From NCBI RefSeq assembly GCF_900143075.1, contig NZ_FRCY01000004.1, positions 310,001 to 374,000 of the forward strand: DNA of 64,000 bases, read 5' to 3'. The notes beneath the pieces were generated by a model, which saw only the letters and a program-made list of their open reading frames with translations, was not told where the DNA came from and did not search any database. This document shows positions 33,190 to 41,801 of the stretch, piece by piece. How positions within the stretch are numbered: the first letter of the stretch is position 1; each line of letters opens with the position of its first letter. The DNA is from Cyclobacterium lianum. Lineage in GTDB: Bacteria; Bacteroidota; Bacteroidia; Cytophagales; Cyclobacteriaceae. The position numbers and the translations under genes were made by a program.

Positions 33190-33756
33190 TTAATGCACCT
33201 TCATATGCCCATTCAATGCTTTTACAGAATGAAAGCCCTTTCCGCATTCTCTACACAGGAAGTCTTGATTACTTTGCTCGCTTATGCTATTTTTTACAGG
33301 CTTAAAAACAGGTCTTTTCTTTGTAAAACGTTGGTTTTCCGCCACTTTTTCAACAAATAGCTCAGCATAGCTGTAGCCCGTAAACGCCAGTACTCCGGAC
33401 AAAAATACTTTGGTGAAAGCAGCGATTAATTCTGGTTCGAGTAATGTAAAAGGATTGTAGTATAGCAGGTTGATAATAAAAACGAAAACCGCATATAGAG
33501 CAGGCTTTCGTTTGATCACATGGATGGTAAATACCAGAATGGTCAGGTCAAAGCTAATGGCATAGAAGAGCGCATAAAAATTCTTCCAGACTTTATTGCC
33601 TTCAAATGGCGACACATTGTAAAATAACTGGTGAGAGTGCATGATCATAGGGATGGTACCTGCGATCACTACGATGAAGATGAACTTTCTGGAGTAGAGA
33701 AAGGCCTCCAATCGCTCAAATACATCTGTTTTTCTGTTTTCTTCCATTATTTTCAA
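33190..33756 (-). CDS. Four-helix membrane protein ending in a C2H2 zinc finger
   Basis: A 188-residue protein with about four hydrophobic segments (FIFIVVIAGTIPMIMHSHQL, YALFYAISFDLTILVFTIHV, YAVFVFIINLLYYN, FLSGVLAFTGYSYAELFV). A basic linker follows, and then a finger at the very C-terminus: FLCRECGKGFHSVKALNGHM, with spacing C-x2-C-x12-H-x3-H. This is the classical eukaryotic C2H2 spacing, not that of Ros/MucR. It is not recognised as a known functional family. Its place next to plasmid/ICE-type genes suggests a role in element maintenance. Confidence 0.7.
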   Translation of the reverse strand: MKIMEENRKTDVFERLEAFLYSRKFIFIVVIAGTIPMIMHSHQLFYNVSPFEGNKVWKNFYALFYAISFDLTILVFTIHVIKRKPALYAVFVFIINLLYYNPFTLLEPELIAAFTKVFLSGVLAFTGYSYAELFVEKVAENQRFTKKRPVFKPVKNSISEQSNQDFLCRECGKGFHSVKALNGHMKVH

Positions 33757-33803
33757 GGTTTCTCACACCACATCAACAGTTGGTCCAGTCATGCCATTTT
33801 TCG

Positions 33804-34055
33804 CTAAACTCTTGCACCTCTTTTGAATCTTGCCAGCTCATTGCCATAGGATTTGTTCTCATAAATGATCGCGGTTTCCCACTGGCCTTTGAAAGTTTCC
33901 ATCAGCATCTTTTCCAGTCTGCGGATGCCTAGAGCCTGGTTGGGTTTTGCCCGTTTATGGGTTTTGTCCAGGGAATAAAAAGTACGAACATTGCCATCGT
34001 AGAACCAGACAATGCATTTCGTCAGTGCCTCCCGCTGCATTTTTTCACTGAGCAT
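33804..34055 (-). CDS. Hypothetical protein of mobile-element type
   Basis: An 83-residue basic protein (KCIVWFYDGNVRTFYSLDKT, LGIRRLEKMLMETFKGQWET, IIYENKSYGNELARFKRG). It overlaps the upstream gene by 11 bp. It is without a recognisable domain, but such short basic proteins occur in Bacteroidota plasmids and integrative elements. Function unknown. Confidence 0.5.
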   Translation of the reverse strand: MLSEKMQREALTKCIVWFYDGNVRTFYSLDKTHKRAKPNQALGIRRLEKMLMETFKGQWETAIIYENKSYGNELARFKRGARV

Positions 34056-34554
34056 AGGCTGGTTGTTTACGTTTTAAGTTTTTCAGATGTAAACAGCGTT
34101 GTAAACACTGCTGATAGGCTTGATTCAGGGATTCATCCCGGTATCCGGCCAGCCTTTTCTGCTGAATCCGGAAGAGCTGTAAACGGGTCTTTTCCCGGAA
34201 GCGACCCTTATTCTGTTCATGCTGTTGCCATTCACTCTTTACCTGTTGAAGCAGCAACTGGTTCCTTATTTCAATTTTGAGGGTTTCCTGCTTCACATAC
34301 CATTGCCAGGTCTTTTTGAAGCGGTTCCGCTCGTTGTTGGGATGGAAGTAGATATGGGGTTTAGGAATCCAGTGGCCCGGACTTCTGGTTAGCCACCTGG
34401 CCACCATATTGACCCGGTTGAAAGCTGTATCCTGGTACTTGAGCCAGTCTTTTTCAGTTGCATTCGATTGAAGCTTGCCGTAAACCGACTCCCAAATCAG
34501 GTTAAGGATTTCCCTTACTTCAGGCTCGGAAAGAATCAAGTCGGGATACAGCAC
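34045..34554 (-). CDS. Hypothetical basic protein, possibly truncated
   Basis: A 169-residue basic, helix-rich protein (WESVYGKLQSNATEKDWLKY, RWLTRSPGHWIPKPHIYFHP, RFKKTWQWYVKQETLKIEIR). It has only a GTG start at 34554. The frame stays open upstream for 39 more codons (ERIFLLSLIRQFWDYARK) to the TAA that ends 34672-35142, with no ATG between. It may therefore be the downstream part of one gene with that ORF, split by the stop. No function is recognised. Confidence 0.5.
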   Translation of the reverse strand: MLYPDLILSEPEVREILNLIWESVYGKLQSNATEKDWLKYQDTAFNRVNMVARWLTRSPGHWIPKPHIYFHPNNERNRFKKTWQWYVKQETLKIEIRNQLLLQQVKSEWQQHEQNKGRFREKTRLQLFRIQQKRLAGYRDESLNQAYQQCLQRCLHLKNLKRKQPAYAQ

Positions 34555-34671
34555 TTTTCGGGCATAATCCCAGAACTGCCGGATGAGTGAAAGTAAGAAA
34601 ATGCGCTCCGCCCCGGCCTGTTGTTCCTGTTTTTCGGCTTTACAATGCCTTTCAGGAGCTTTTACTTGCCT

Positions 34672-35142
34672 TTATGAGGCAGGGTTAGCATTTTCCTCCG
34701 TGTTCTTGTCTTGTTCATGTTGTGTTCCTGTGGCCTCCGATTTATCGAGGCCATTCCTGTGACCGTAGGGAACTCCGCTTTTTTGAGTTCCTGACTTATC
34801 CACTTTGCTATTATTATTTAATTGTTCTTGTTGTTCATGAACTAAAGGGTGAAAATTTTTCGCTTTTTCATAAGAAAGAGAGGCTACATCCCCGATTTTC
34901 ACCACATTGTCCCCACAGTTAGTTGATAACTTTGCCATGCCTAGTATAACCGGATTTAGCCAGATTTCTACACCTCCTTTGCCTCTATGTTCCTCTTTGG
35001 TAATGAAACCCGATTGTTTCAGGCGTTCTTTATGATTGATATCATTTTGCTCTTCCATTCGCTGACATTTTAAAAGTTTGGAAATAACTTTTAAACAATC
35101 TATTAATAGAATCATTATTTCTTTTTTATCAGAAGCAGTCAT
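34672..35142 (-). CDS. Hypothetical protein of mobile-element type
   Basis: A 156-residue protein with a Cys-containing helical start (EIMILLIDCLKVISKLLKCQ), a central KQSGFITKEEHRGKGGVEIW that looks like a small winged-helix/beta hairpin, and a polar, low-complexity C-terminus (NNNSKVDKSGTQKSGVPYG). It is in the same frame as 34045-34554. It is the last gene before the tRNA boundary. No known family. Confidence 0.5.
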   Translation of the reverse strand: MTASDKKEIMILLIDCLKVISKLLKCQRMEEQNDINHKERLKQSGFITKEEHRGKGGVEIWLNPVILGMAKLSTNCGDNVVKIGDVASLSYEKAKNFHPLVHEQQEQLNNNSKVDKSGTQKSGVPYGHRNGLDKSEATGTQHEQDKNTEENANPAS

Positions 35143-35443
35143 TGGTCTTTTTAGGTATGACTGGGGAAAAGTAAATGACTAAATTAAAATTACATTCTTA
35201 TTAAATTCCAGGACACTCCCACTCAATGGTTGTAATGAAAAAAAAATTGTTGTTGGAAATAATTAAATCTTAGCACAAAATTTTTATTTTTTTTGCAAAT
35301 TTCAGCTAATAAAAAGAAAGAAAACATAATTAGAAATGAACGGTAGTGGTAAAAAAACAGATCAATTCGCCCCTGGATTCGCCCCTGATTAAAAAAATTA
35401 AACCCTAACTTATAGATAACCAATAAATTAGGGTTTTATCCAG
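35143..35443. other. AT-rich gap between island genes and tRNA-Ser
   Basis: This 301-bp stretch is very AT-rich. It holds a direct repeat ATTCGCCCCTG at 35365-35375 and 35377-35387, and an inverted repeat AAACCCTAA/TTAGGGTTT (35400-35408 and 35428-35436) just after the 3' end of the tRNA gene. The inverted repeat may terminate the tRNA transcript. The ORF 35223-35423 on the minus strand lacks coding character. The integration junction probably lies here. Confidence 0.5.
35400..35436. terminator. Hairpin downstream of tRNA-Ser
   Basis: AAACCCTAA and TTAGGGTTT form a perfect 9-bp stem with a 19-base loop, beginning 8 bp after the tRNA 3' end. On the minus strand it is followed by a T-rich stretch (TAATTTTTTTAATC), fitting a terminator for the tRNA. 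Confidence 0.55.
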
Positions 35444-35532
35444 TAGAGAGTGGGGGATTCGAACCCCCGGTACGCTGTTACGCGTACGACAGTTTAGCAA
35501 ACTGCTGGTTTAAGCCACTCACCCAACTCTCT
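35444..35532 (-). tRNA. tRNA-Ser (anticodon GCT)
   Basis: On the minus strand the acceptor arms AGAGAGT and ACTCTCT pair fully. The anticodon stem GCAGT/ACTGT encloses the loop TTGCTAA with anticodon GCT. The long variable arm (TCGTACGCGTAACAGCGTACC region) and the T arm (GGGGG TTCGAAT CCCCC) complete a class II serine tRNA of 89 nt. CCA is not encoded. The 3' end faces the metal island. Confidence 0.92.
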
Positions 35533-35784
35533 GGTTAACGTGGAATCAAACACTAAAACTAGCGCTCCCGGCTAACAGTGATGCAAATATAAACCATTAA
35601 TCCCCAATTTAACAAAACGAATTCTCTAAAAATCTGCATTTTTTTGGGCCCTATTCCCTAATTCATTTTGAGCCAGCAGCCTACCTCCCTCCTCCCTGCT
35701 TGCCCGGATAGACCGATCAGATAAACCAGATTTTGAAATCATTTGATTATCCCTTTCTTTGCACTTTCTTTTAACAGCATTGAG

Positions 35785-36396
35785 ATGAAAATTATTGCCA
35801 TTGGCCGAAATTATGCAGCACACATACAAGAGCTGGAAAATGACAGACCCGATGAACCGGTAGTCTTTATGAAGCCGGACACTGCCCTGCTCAAAAATAA
35901 CGAGCCCTTCTATCATCCGGAATTCTCTGAAAATATCCATCATGAGGTGGAACTGGTGCTCAAAATCAACAGGGAAGGCAAATACATTCAGCGGCAGTTT
36001 GCCCACAAATATTTTGATCAGATAGGCATAGGCATCGATTTTACTGCGCGAGACCTGCAGCAAAAATGCAAAAGCAAAGGCCTGCCCTGGGAAATTGCCA
36101 AGGCCTTTAACGGCTCCGCCCCAATTGGGGAATTCAAACCTGTATCTGATTTTAAATCGCTCGAAGACATTAATTTTCACCTGGATATCAACGGTGAACG
36201 CAGGCAAACCGGCAATACCTCGCTGCTGCTTTTTCCCTTTGACGTGATCATTGCCTATGTTTCACAGTTTTTTACCCTGAAAACCGGTGACCTGATTTTT
36301 ACCGGCACACCAGCAGGAGTCGGCAAGATAAATATTGGAGACCGGCTGGAGGCTTATCTGGAAAATGAAAAATTGCTGGACTTTGAAGTTAAATAA
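35785..36396 (+). CDS. Fumarylacetoacetate hydrolase family protein
   Basis: I use ATG at 35785 (MKIIAIGRNYAAHIQELEND). The 203-residue protein is a short FAH-family member: GRNYAAH, PVVFMKPDTALL, HHEVELVLKI with the metal-binding Glu, IGIDFTARDLQ and a late LIFTGTPAGVG. These hydrolases or acylpyruvases cleave C-C bonds in 2-oxo acids with Mg2+ or Mn2+. The exact substrate is unknown. Its end overlaps the M23 gene by about 30 bp. Confidence 0.85.
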   Translation: MKIIAIGRNYAAHIQELENDRPDEPVVFMKPDTALLKNNEPFYHPEFSENIHHEVELVLKINREGKYIQRQFAHKYFDQIGIGIDFTARDLQQKCKSKGLPWEIAKAFNGSAPIGEFKPVSDFKSLEDINFHLDINGERRQTGNTSLLLFPFDVIIAYVSQFFTLKTGDLIFTGTPAGVGKINIGDRLEAYLENEKLLDFEVK

Positions 36397-38251
36397 GCCT
36401 GTTTCCATTGTTCTTCTTTTACTGATTGCCCTCACACTGCTTTCCCAGACAGCAGAAAACTATTACCTTTTTCCCATCAAACCGGGAAAGCAGAACTTTC
36501 TGGCCGGGAATATGGGTGAAATCAGGCCCAACCACTTTCATACCGGGCTGGATATCAAAACGGAAGGAAGGCAGGGACTTCCGGTTTATGCGGCTGCAGA
36601 CGGATACCTGTCCCGCGTCAAAATTTCCTCTTTTGGCTATGGCAATGTCATCTACCTTAAGCATCCCAATGGCAGCTCCACCGTCTATGCTCACCTACGT
36701 GATTTTGAAGAACCTATTGCCAGCTACGTGAAATCAAAAATTTATGAAGCGCAGCAAAACGAACTGGAATATTTCCCCGAGCCTGGAGAGCTGACCGTTA
36801 AAAAAGGAGATGTGATCGCCCTCTCAGGCAACACCGGCAGCTCTGGTGGCCCCCATCTGCACTTTGAAATCAGAGATTCGCTCAACCGGGCCATCGATCC
36901 CCTGCATGCCGGCTTCGCTGAAATTAAGGATACCACTTCTCCAATTGTACGGCGGGTAGCCATCAGCCCCCTGGACCAGCACAGCAGGGTCAATGGCATG
37001 TTTCGCCGACAGGAATTTTACCTGGTCTATAATAACGGTGCGTTCAGGGTACCCCCTACCATCAATATTTCCGGAAAGGTCGGAATAGAAGTACTGGCCT
37101 ACGACCAACTGGACGAAATGTATAACCAGAACGGATTTCCGGTTTATGAAATCTACGAGGAAGGACAACGGATATTCCGCTCTGAGGTAAACGAAGTAGA
37201 TTTTACCCTGGGACGATTTATTTTGGTACATACCTATCGAAACCGCTACACCCGATTGTACAAAAAACCCAACAATAAATTTGACTTTTATGAGCCCGAC
37301 TCGGCTTTCAGTGGCGCCATCAGTGCCGATCCCGGGGTCAGCAAAGAGATCACCGTAAAACTCAAAGACGCCTATCACAATGAAACGGATCTGGTACTTG
37401 ATTTTTACGGGGAGGAAGCTCCTGTCCTGCTGAGAAATTTCAATTATACTTCCGGAAATCAAACCCTGGATTACCAGGAAAATCACCTGATCATCAATGC
37501 ACCGAAAGCAAAAAATGGCAGTCTGGCCAAATTTTATGTAAATGGCTATGTCATGGAGATACCCTTTGCCTATGAGGGCACCAATAAAAGGACCTACCTC
37601 TGGGACATGCAGCTCGGCCTGCCAGACTCTGTAGACCTTTGCAACGAAACGGTGATCCCCGAAGTAAATGCAATTATCCCGGCCAACCAACAAACCACAT
37701 ACACAGATCGCAATGTCACGATATCATTCGAGAAGGAGACCTTGCTGGATGACCTGCACCTCAGGCTCAGTCCCGTTCAGGATCTGATCCACCAGGGCAT
37801 CGCGATCAATGACCCTTACGAGTACCTGTGGAACAGCATGGAGCTGAGCTATCACGCATCCGATTTCCGGGGAGATAAGTCCAGGACACACATGTACCTG
37901 CTCTATGACAATGGCTACAAAAATTTCCAGGGAGGCAGTTGGGAAGGCAACAGCATTACCTTCTCCACCCGGAATTTCGGAAAGTTTGTCCTGGCCACCG
38001 ATTCCGTGCCACCCACCATCCGACCCATACGGATCAACCAGAATCAGATGCGCTTTGTGATCCGGGACGGCTTGTCAGGCATCAGCGATTTTAATGCATG
38101 GGTAGATGGGGAATGGGTCCAGATGCGGTATGAGCACAAACAGGCTGTGATCTGGTCTGACCCTCCCTCTGGAAAAGCACTTAAGGGAGAGCTCATTCTA
38201 AAAGTCAGGGATCGGGCAAATAACGAGTCCATTTATAGGGGAAAAATTTAA
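36365..38251 (+). CDS. M23-family metallopeptidase
   Basis: I favour ATG at 36365, giving a 628-residue product with a signal helix (SIVLLLLIALTLLSQ). The LytM/M23 domain occupies about residues 35-190: HFHTGLDI, FGYGNVIYLKHPNGSSTVYA, SGGPHLHFEIRD, with the Zn-binding HxxxD and HxH. The rest is beta-rich and probably surface-exposed, as in many Bacteroidota cell-wall endopeptidases of unknown partner specificity. The start lies inside the end of the FAH gene. Confidence 0.85.
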   Translation: MKNCWTLKLNKPVSIVLLLLIALTLLSQTAENYYLFPIKPGKQNFLAGNMGEIRPNHFHTGLDIKTEGRQGLPVYAAADGYLSRVKISSFGYGNVIYLKHPNGSSTVYAHLRDFEEPIASYVKSKIYEAQQNELEYFPEPGELTVKKGDVIALSGNTGSSGGPHLHFEIRDSLNRAIDPLHAGFAEIKDTTSPIVRRVAISPLDQHSRVNGMFRRQEFYLVYNNGAFRVPPTINISGKVGIEVLAYDQLDEMYNQNGFPVYEIYEEGQRIFRSEVNEVDFTLGRFILVHTYRNRYTRLYKKPNNKFDFYEPDSAFSGAISADPGVSKEITVKLKDAYHNETDLVLDFYGEEAPVLLRNFNYTSGNQTLDYQENHLIINAPKAKNGSLAKFYVNGYVMEIPFAYEGTNKRTYLWDMQLGLPDSVDLCNETVIPEVNAIIPANQQTTYTDRNVTISFEKETLLDDLHLRLSPVQDLIHQGIAINDPYEYLWNSMELSYHASDFRGDKSRTHMYLLYDNGYKNFQGGSWEGNSITFSTRNFGKFVLATDSVPPTIRPIRINQNQMRFVIRDGLSGISDFNAWVDGEWVQMRYEHKQAVIWSDPPSGKALKGELILKVRDRANNESIYRGKI

Positions 38252-38306
38252 TTTATTCCGATATTTAGGGCCTTAAATCAATTTACCATTCCAAAAAACA
38301 AAAACC

Positions 38307-38756
38307 ATGTCATTAGAAACAGGCCAGACTGCACCGGATTTTGAATCAATTGACCAGGATGGAAACCCCATCAGGCTTTCTGATTTCAAAGGCAAAAAGG
38401 TGGTATTGTATTTTTACCCCAAAGACAACACGCCCGGATGTACTGCTCAGGCTTGTAACCTGAGAGATAACTACGAAGCTTTGCAAAAAGCGGGTTATGT
38501 AGTGTTGGGCATCAGTTCGGATTCCGGCAAATCCCATAAAAAATTTATTGAAAAGCACGATTTACCTTTCCCATTGATCGCCGACGAGGACAAAAGTGTA
38601 CATGAAAAGTACGGTACCTGGGTTGAAAAAAACATGTATGGCAGAAAATACATGGGTACTGCCCGGACCACCTTTATCATCGATGAGCAAGGTAAAATTG
38701 AGGATATTATCTCCAAGGTAAAAACCAAAGAACACACCAATCAAATCATCAAATAA
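38307..38756 (+). CDS. bcp: Thiol peroxidase Bcp (peroxiredoxin Q)
   Basis: A 149-residue peroxiredoxin: YFYPKDNTPGCTAQACNLRD contains the peroxidatic Cys and, five residues later, the resolving Cys of atypical 2-Cys Bcp proteins. The C-terminal YMGTARTTFIIDEQGKIE is conserved. It reduces peroxides in the cytosol with thioredoxin. A start at 38307 is supported by MSLETGQTAPDFE, the normal N-terminus. Confidence 0.95.
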   Translation: MSLETGQTAPDFESIDQDGNPIRLSDFKGKKVVLYFYPKDNTPGCTAQACNLRDNYEALQKAGYVVLGISSDSGKSHKKFIEKHDLPFPLIADEDKSVHEKYGTWVEKNMYGRKYMGTARTTFIIDEQGKIEDIISKVKTKEHTNQIIK

Positions 38757-38766
38757 TTCCAAATCG

Positions 38767-39618
38767 ATGGAAAAACATTCAACAGAAAAATTACAAGCAA
38801 TTTGCTCTCAGGTAAGAAGGGATATACTGAGGATGGTGCACTCTTGCCAGTCAGGTCATCCGGGAGCCTCCCTGGGCTGTACAGAATTTTTTGTAGCCCT
38901 CTATTTTGACCAGTTAAAGCACAACAAAGATTTCAATATGGATGGAACAGGGGAAGACCTGTTTTTTCTTTCCAATGGGCACATATCTCCGGTTTGGTAC
39001 AGTGTGCTGGCCCGAAGCGGATATTTCGGTACCGGTGAATTGGCTACTTTTAGAAAAATCAATAGCCGGCTTCAGGGGCATCCGGCCACTGAAGAAGGTC
39101 TTCCCGGCATCAGAGTAGCATCCGGGTCACTGGGCCAGGGCCTCTCCGTAGCGATAGGAGCTGCATTGAGCAAAAAAATGAACGGTGACAATCGTACCGT
39201 GTATGCGCTGATGGGGGATGGAGAGCAGCAGGAAGGACAGATTTGGGAGGCCGCCATGTGTGCTCCCCACCACAAAGTGGACAATTTAATTGCATCTATC
39301 GACGTCAATGGTCAGCAGATCGATGGCCCGACCCATGAAATCATGAACCTGCTGGATCTGAAAGCCAAATGGGAAGCTTTTGGCTGGGAAGTCATCGTCA
39401 CCGAAAATGGCAACGACATCAGCCAGGTAATTCAATCCCTGGAGAAAGCGAAAAGCCTGCTGGGCAAGGGAAAACCGGTGCTTAACCTGCTCCATACCGA
39501 TATGGGTTACGGGGTAGATTTTATGGTTGGAACACACAAGTGGCACGGTGTAGCGCCTAACGACGAGCAATTGGAAAAGGCACTGGCTCAACTTGAAGAA
39601 ACCCTTGGAGATTATTAA
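38767..39618 (+). CDS. tkt (N-terminal): Transketolase, N-terminal subunit
   Basis: A 283-residue thiamine-diphosphate-binding half: SCQSGHPGASLGCTEFFVAL, FLSNGHISPVWYSVLA, VASGSLGQGLSVAIGAAL and the ThDP motif MGDGEQQEGQIWEAA. Together with the following gene it equals a full transketolase, which Bacteroidota often encode in two parts. It works in the pentose phosphate pathway. The gap to the next gene is 23 bp. Confidence 0.93.
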   Translation: MEKHSTEKLQAICSQVRRDILRMVHSCQSGHPGASLGCTEFFVALYFDQLKHNKDFNMDGTGEDLFFLSNGHISPVWYSVLARSGYFGTGELATFRKINSRLQGHPATEEGLPGIRVASGSLGQGLSVAIGAALSKKMNGDNRTVYALMGDGEQQEGQIWEAAMCAPHHKVDNLIASIDVNGQQIDGPTHEIMNLLDLKAKWEAFGWEVIVTENGNDISQVIQSLEKAKSLLGKGKPVLNLLHTDMGYGVDFMVGTHKWHGVAPNDEQLEKALAQLEETLGDY

Positions 39619-39641
39619 GGACGACTTGTCCCGATCATAAA

Positions 39642-40622
39642 ATGAATGGAATAATGGAAAAAACACTCGATACCAAATATACCTACACAGAAAAAAAAGA
39701 TACCCGTTCCGGATTTGGCGATGGGTTTCTGGAGCTCGGTAGAAAAAATGAAAATGTGGTCGGCCTGTGCGCAGACCTTATCGGCTCCCTCAAAATGGGG
39801 GCTTTTCAAAAGGAATTCCCAGATCGATTTTTTCAGGTAGGTATTTCGGAAGCAAACATGATGGGCCTGGCTGCAGGGATGACCATAGGCGGTAAAATTC
39901 CTTTTACCGGTACCTTTGCCAATTTCTCTACCGGCAGGGTTTATGACCAGATCCGGCAATCGATCGCATATTCTGAGAAAAACGTAAAAATCTGTGCTTC
40001 CCATGCCGGACTTACTCTTGGAGAGGATGGTGCTACCCACCAGATACTGGAAGATATGGGCATGATGAAAATGCTGCCCAACATGACGGTAATCAATCCC
40101 TGCGATTACAACCAGACCAAGGCAGCTACCCTGGCGATAGCAGACTACGAGGGACCGGTGTACCTGCGCTTTGGCCGGCCCAGTTGGCCCATCTTCACTC
40201 CTGCCGACCAGAAATTTGAAATAGGAAAAGCCTGGAAAATGATTGAAGGAAAGGATGTCAGCCTTTTTGCGACGGGGCACCTGGTGTGGGAAGCCGTGGT
40301 AGCGGAAGCCATGTTGCGGGAAGAAGGCATCTCTGTGGAGTTGATCAACATCCACACCATCAAGCCTTTGGATACAGAGGCAGTTCTTGCATCTGTGGCC
40401 AAAACCGGCTGCGCTGTTACTGCGGAAGAACACCAGCTCAATGGTGGACTGGGTGACAGCATCGCCCAGACCCTTATCCGTAACAATCCCGCACCGCAGG
40501 AATTCGTCGGCGTAGATGACTCTTTTGGTGAATCAGGCAAGCCGGTAGATCTGCTGGAAAAATATGGACTGAACGCAGCTAATATTGTAAAAGCGGTGAA
40601 AAAAGCCATTTCCAGAAAATAG
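39642..40622 (+). CDS. tkt (C-terminal): Transketolase, C-terminal subunit
   Basis: A 326-residue pyrimidine-binding and C-terminal half (start at 39642 or 39654). It has TRSGFGDGFLELGRKNENVV, FQVGISEANMMGLAAGMTIG with the catalytic Glu, PFTGTFANFSTGRVYDQIRQ and SHAGLTLGEDGATHQILEDM. It pairs with the N-terminal subunit to form the enzyme. A strong terminator follows. Confidence 0.93.
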   Translation: MNGIMEKTLDTKYTYTEKKDTRSGFGDGFLELGRKNENVVGLCADLIGSLKMGAFQKEFPDRFFQVGISEANMMGLAAGMTIGGKIPFTGTFANFSTGRVYDQIRQSIAYSEKNVKICASHAGLTLGEDGATHQILEDMGMMKMLPNMTVINPCDYNQTKAATLAIADYEGPVYLRFGRPSWPIFTPADQKFEIGKAWKMIEGKDVSLFATGHLVWEAVVAEAMLREEGISVELINIHTIKPLDTEAVLASVAKTGCAVTAEEHQLNGGLGDSIAQTLIRNNPAPQEFVGVDDSFGESGKPVDLLEKYGLNAANIVKAVKKAISRK

Positions 40623-40643
40623 ATATTGTCAACTTTTGTTTCG

Positions 40644-40678
40644 AGCGGAAAAGGAGTAGTTCCTTTTCCGCTTTTTTT
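40644..40678 (+). terminator. Rho-independent terminator after transketolase
   Basis: AGCGGAAAAGGA and TCCTTTTCCGCT pair over 12 bp with a five-base loop and are followed by a run of T. It is 22 bp after the stop codon. Confidence 0.9.
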
Positions 40679-40745
40679 ATGGAATAGCAAATTAGGTTAT
40701 GCTAATCCAAAGCATTATTTTTAGATAAACTCCATCGGCTCATCC

Positions 40746-41684
40746 ATGAAAATTATCCACCACTCAGTTCGTAAAGCATGCTGCGCATGTTGCCTGTTTT
40801 TCTTTTTGTATACCGGATCGAATGCGCAGACCCTCACCTTTGAGCAACAATCCGACGGCTGGCTGCTGCTGGACGAAGGCGAGCCAAGGTACTTTTACCA
40901 AACCGCCACCAAATCCCTCGACGGGAAATACCCCAGGGCAAACTACATTCACCCGCTCTACGATGTCGACGGAGAGGTCATCACCGAAGACTTTCCGGAA
41001 GATCATCCCCACCACCGGGGAGTTTTCTGGACCTGGCACCAGCTATGGGTAAAAGACCAGCGGGCAGCAGACCCCTGGATTTGCGAAAACATCACCTGGG
41101 AGGTCAAAAACGTAAAAACCGGCATCCACCCCAATGGCGCTGCCCGCCTGGAGGCCAGAATAATCTGGAAAGGTACCGGAGCCATCAAAAAAAATATACT
41201 CGAAGAAACGCTGATAGTAACTTACCAAAGGATTTCTTCGCGGGCATATAAACTGGCTTTTGACATTAGCTTAAGGCCACTGTTACAAGAAGTCAGACTG
41301 GGAGGATCTGAAGATCCGAAAGGCTACGGCGGTTTTTCTCCCCGAATCAAACTGAGTAGCAATCCTGGATTTTTTGATGAAAACGGACCCCTGGTACCGG
41401 CCGAACTGGCCATCAATGCAGGACCCTGGGTTAATGTAACCATGGAAAAGGCAACTGATCCCGGAGTAGTGATCATGGGCGAACCAGATCAGCTTCCCTC
41501 CTACCAGGGTTGGATCCTGAGATCCGAAAACAGCATGCAAAATATGGCCTTCCCTGGGAGGGAACCGATATTGCTAAGCCGAAAGAATCCTCTTTTGCGG
41601 TTTAGAAATCAACTTTTGATTCATCAAGGCATGGAAAAACAGGAAATCTCCAATCAATACCGGATTTTCAGGAATCAAAATTGA
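40746..41684 (+). CDS. DUF6807 (PmoA-like) secreted protein
   Basis: A 312-residue protein with a signal peptide (ACCACCLFFFLYTGSNAQ) and features of the DUF6807/PmoA family: LLLDEGEPRYFYQTAT, HPLYDVDGEVITEDFPEDHP followed by HHRGVFWTWHQLW. The DHPHHRG motif is the family hallmark. Members are linked with carbohydrate-related loci, but the activity is unknown. It is flanked by terminators on both sides and thus is a single-gene unit. Confidence 0.8.
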   Translation: MKIIHHSVRKACCACCLFFFLYTGSNAQTLTFEQQSDGWLLLDEGEPRYFYQTATKSLDGKYPRANYIHPLYDVDGEVITEDFPEDHPHHRGVFWTWHQLWVKDQRAADPWICENITWEVKNVKTGIHPNGAARLEARIIWKGTGAIKKNILEETLIVTYQRISSRAYKLAFDISLRPLLQEVRLGGSEDPKGYGGFSPRIKLSSNPGFFDENGPLVPAELAINAGPWVNVTMEKATDPGVVIMGEPDQLPSYQGWILRSENSMQNMAFPGREPILLSRKNPLLRFRNQLLIHQGMEKQEISNQYRIFRNQN

Positions 41685-41801
41685 TTTGAACGGGATTTTT
41701 GCATATCATCTGTCCGCGGAGGACGAAAAAATCAACTCCATCAGCTATTTTTCCGTCTGTCCGGGAGCAGCCTATAAAACCTGATTCGGAACAGATCGAA
41801 A

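Noticed and set aside
35223-35423. Minus-strand ORF of 66 codons next to the tRNA
   Set aside because: Very Phe/Asn-rich because of AT-rich DNA, with no ribosome-binding site or recognisable features.
35626-36207. Minus-strand ORF of 193 codons opposite the FAH gene
   Set aside because: The plus strand encodes a clear FAH-family protein over the same bases.
36824-37693. Minus-strand ORF of 289 codons inside the M23 gene
   Set aside because: Antisense shadow of a well-supported peptidase gene.
39615-40433. Minus-strand ORF of 272 codons inside transketolase
   Set aside because: Antisense shadow of the conserved transketolase C-terminal subunit.
38767-40622. Transketolase broken by a mutation
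   Set aside because: Two-gene transketolases are normal in many bacteria, including Bacteroidota, and both halves have proper starts and ends.
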